NCBI GenBank assembly: GCA_013153295.1
Contig: JAADEV010000040.1
Location: 1-6,866, forward strand
Direction: 5' to 3'
Length of the DNA: 6,866 nucleotides
Origin: Aquificota bacterium
Lineage (GTDB): Bacteria > Aquificota > Aquificia > Aquificales > Hydrogenothermaceae
Below are positions 6,103-6,866 of this stretch, piece after piece. The notes under the pieces are model-generated. The model searched no databases, was not told the DNA's origin, and saw nothing but the letters and a program-made list of their open reading frames with translations. Numbering within the stretch: position 1 is the first letter of the stretch; every line of letters starts with the position of its first letter. The translations under genes and the position numbers were made by a program.

Positions 6103-6866
6103 ATGGAAAAAACAGAAAAAGACAACAGGGCAAACACTCCCCAGTATGTATGTGAAGAGGACGAAATAGACCTTTACGAGCTATGGCTTACACTAAAGAG
6201 ATGGAAATGGATACCTATAACAACCACACTCCTTACAGTTCTGCTGGCTGTTGTATACGCCTTTTTTATAGCCAAACCTGTATACAGAACTGAGGCAAAG
6301 ATACTCCCCCTTGAAAGTGGAAGTGGGGGACTTTCAAGCTACAAGGCAATAGCAGGTATGCTTGGTATATCTGTAGGCGGTGGAGGTAAAACAGACAAAC
6401 TTATAGCCGTCCTTGAAAGTGATACCCTAAAGCTAAGGGTTATAAGAAAGATGAACCTTCTACCAATCCTTTTTGAAGAAAAATGGGATAAAGAAAACAA
6501 CAGATGGATACTGGAGGAAGGGGAGGAACCACCTGACGAAAGGGACGGATTAGAAAAACTGAAAAAACTTATATCTGTAAGTAGAAACAAAAAGGTATCT
6601 GTTATAAATATCACCGTAGACTACCCTGAGAAGCCAGAGGTAGCTTACCAGATAGCGAAGAACTTCCTTGAAGAAGCCCAGAAGATAATAAACGAAAAAT
6701 CATTTACACTGGCAAAAAGATACAGAAAGTATTTAGAAGAACAGCTAATACTGGTAAAGAAAAAGATAGACTTACTTGAAAAGCTGTATATGGATTATGT
6801 AAAGGGAAAAATTAAATCCATACCATACATATTTGATATTGATGGTAGCCTACTTGGTAAAGGTGG
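6103..6866 (+). CDS. Wzz-type polysaccharide chain-length determinant / co-polymerase (3' end missing)
   Basis: The frame is open from ATG 6103, with GGGAG at 6092-6096, to the window edge: 254 codons and no stop. The visible protein has a short acidic cytoplasmic N-terminus, EIDLYELWLTLKRWKW at 21-36 (typical of the Wzz N-terminal domain), then a membrane segment at about 37-57. The proline-containing PVYRTEAKILPL follows at 59-70, then a Gly-rich SYKAIAGMLGISVGGGG stretch (79-94) often seen in this family. Residues about 160-250 include a YPEKPEVAYQIAKNFL segment (174-189) and a charged, probably coiled-coil region (about 205-235), as expected for the periplasmic part. Such proteins set the length of O-antigen, capsule or exopolysaccharide chains. 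A second membrane segment and any fused tyrosine-kinase domain would lie beyond the edge, so Wzz-only and Wzc/exopolysaccharide types cannot be separated. Position after uppP supports an envelope-glycan role. Confidence 0.85.
   Translation, partial: MEKTEKDNRANTPQYVCEEDEIDLYELWLTLKRWKWIPITTTLLTVLLAVVYAFFIAKPVYRTEAKILPLESGSGGLSSYKAIAGMLGISVGGGGKTDKLIAVLESDTLKLRVIRKMNLLPILFEEKWDKENNRWILEEGEEPPDERDGLEKLKKLISVSRNKKVSVINITVDYPEKPEVAYQIAKNFLEEAQKIINEKSFTLAKRYRKYLEEQLILVKKKIDLLEKLYMDYVKGKIKSIPYIFDIDGSLLGKG

Noticed and set aside
6339..6614. Open 91-codon minus-strand frame, Ser/Pro/Leu-rich
   Set aside because: It is a shadow of the Wzz-like gene, whose frame is open from 6103 to the edge with a good start and family features.

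Overview
This is an A+T-rich, gene-dense window. Its codons favour AGA/AGG for arginine and ATA for isoleucine, and three of the six genes with visible starts and full reading frames begin with TTG. An archaeal-type methionine adenosyltransferase sits among ordinary bacterial genes (coaE, argG, comM/yifB-like, uppP, a Wzz-like gene). From recalled family knowledge, that combination suggests a thermophilic member of the Aquificota, most likely the Hydrogenothermaceae (Persephonella/Sulfurihydrogenibium type). The organism call is inference; no rRNA or other marker gene is present.

Layout. Positions 1-13 hold the first four codons of a leftward gene that runs off the left edge, preceded by an exceptionally strong ribosome binding site. 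Positions 14-286 form a divergent, very A+T-rich intergenic region with a candidate promoter for each direction, several small dyads and a 13-bp tandem repeat. The rightward genes are then: mat (S-adenosylmethionine synthesis), closed by a clear intrinsic terminator; coaE (last step of CoA synthesis) overlapping by 4 bp a small lipoprotein with a cupredoxin-like fold; argG (arginine synthesis), comM/yifB-like AAA+ ATPase and uppP (undecaprenyl-diphosphate phosphatase), with gaps of 20 and 3 bp; and a Wzz/polysaccharide co-polymerase-type gene cut by the right edge. There is no gene-free stretch longer than 300 bases.

How they fit together. Most of the window is housekeeping metabolism in compact transcription units. 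The right end may be the start of an envelope-polysaccharide locus: UppP regenerates the lipid carrier on which surface glycans are assembled, and the next gene resembles glycan chain-length regulators. A shared extended -10-like motif (TGnTAAAAT) lies before mat, argG and the Wzz-like gene. In the last two cases it begins on the base directly after the upstream stop codon.

I see no CRISPR array, insertion sequence, tRNA, rRNA or recognisable riboswitch, and no convincing new multi-gene system. The least explained items are the cupredoxin-like lipoprotein with an unusual Cys/His set, the structured divergent promoter region, and the stop-abutting promoter motifs.
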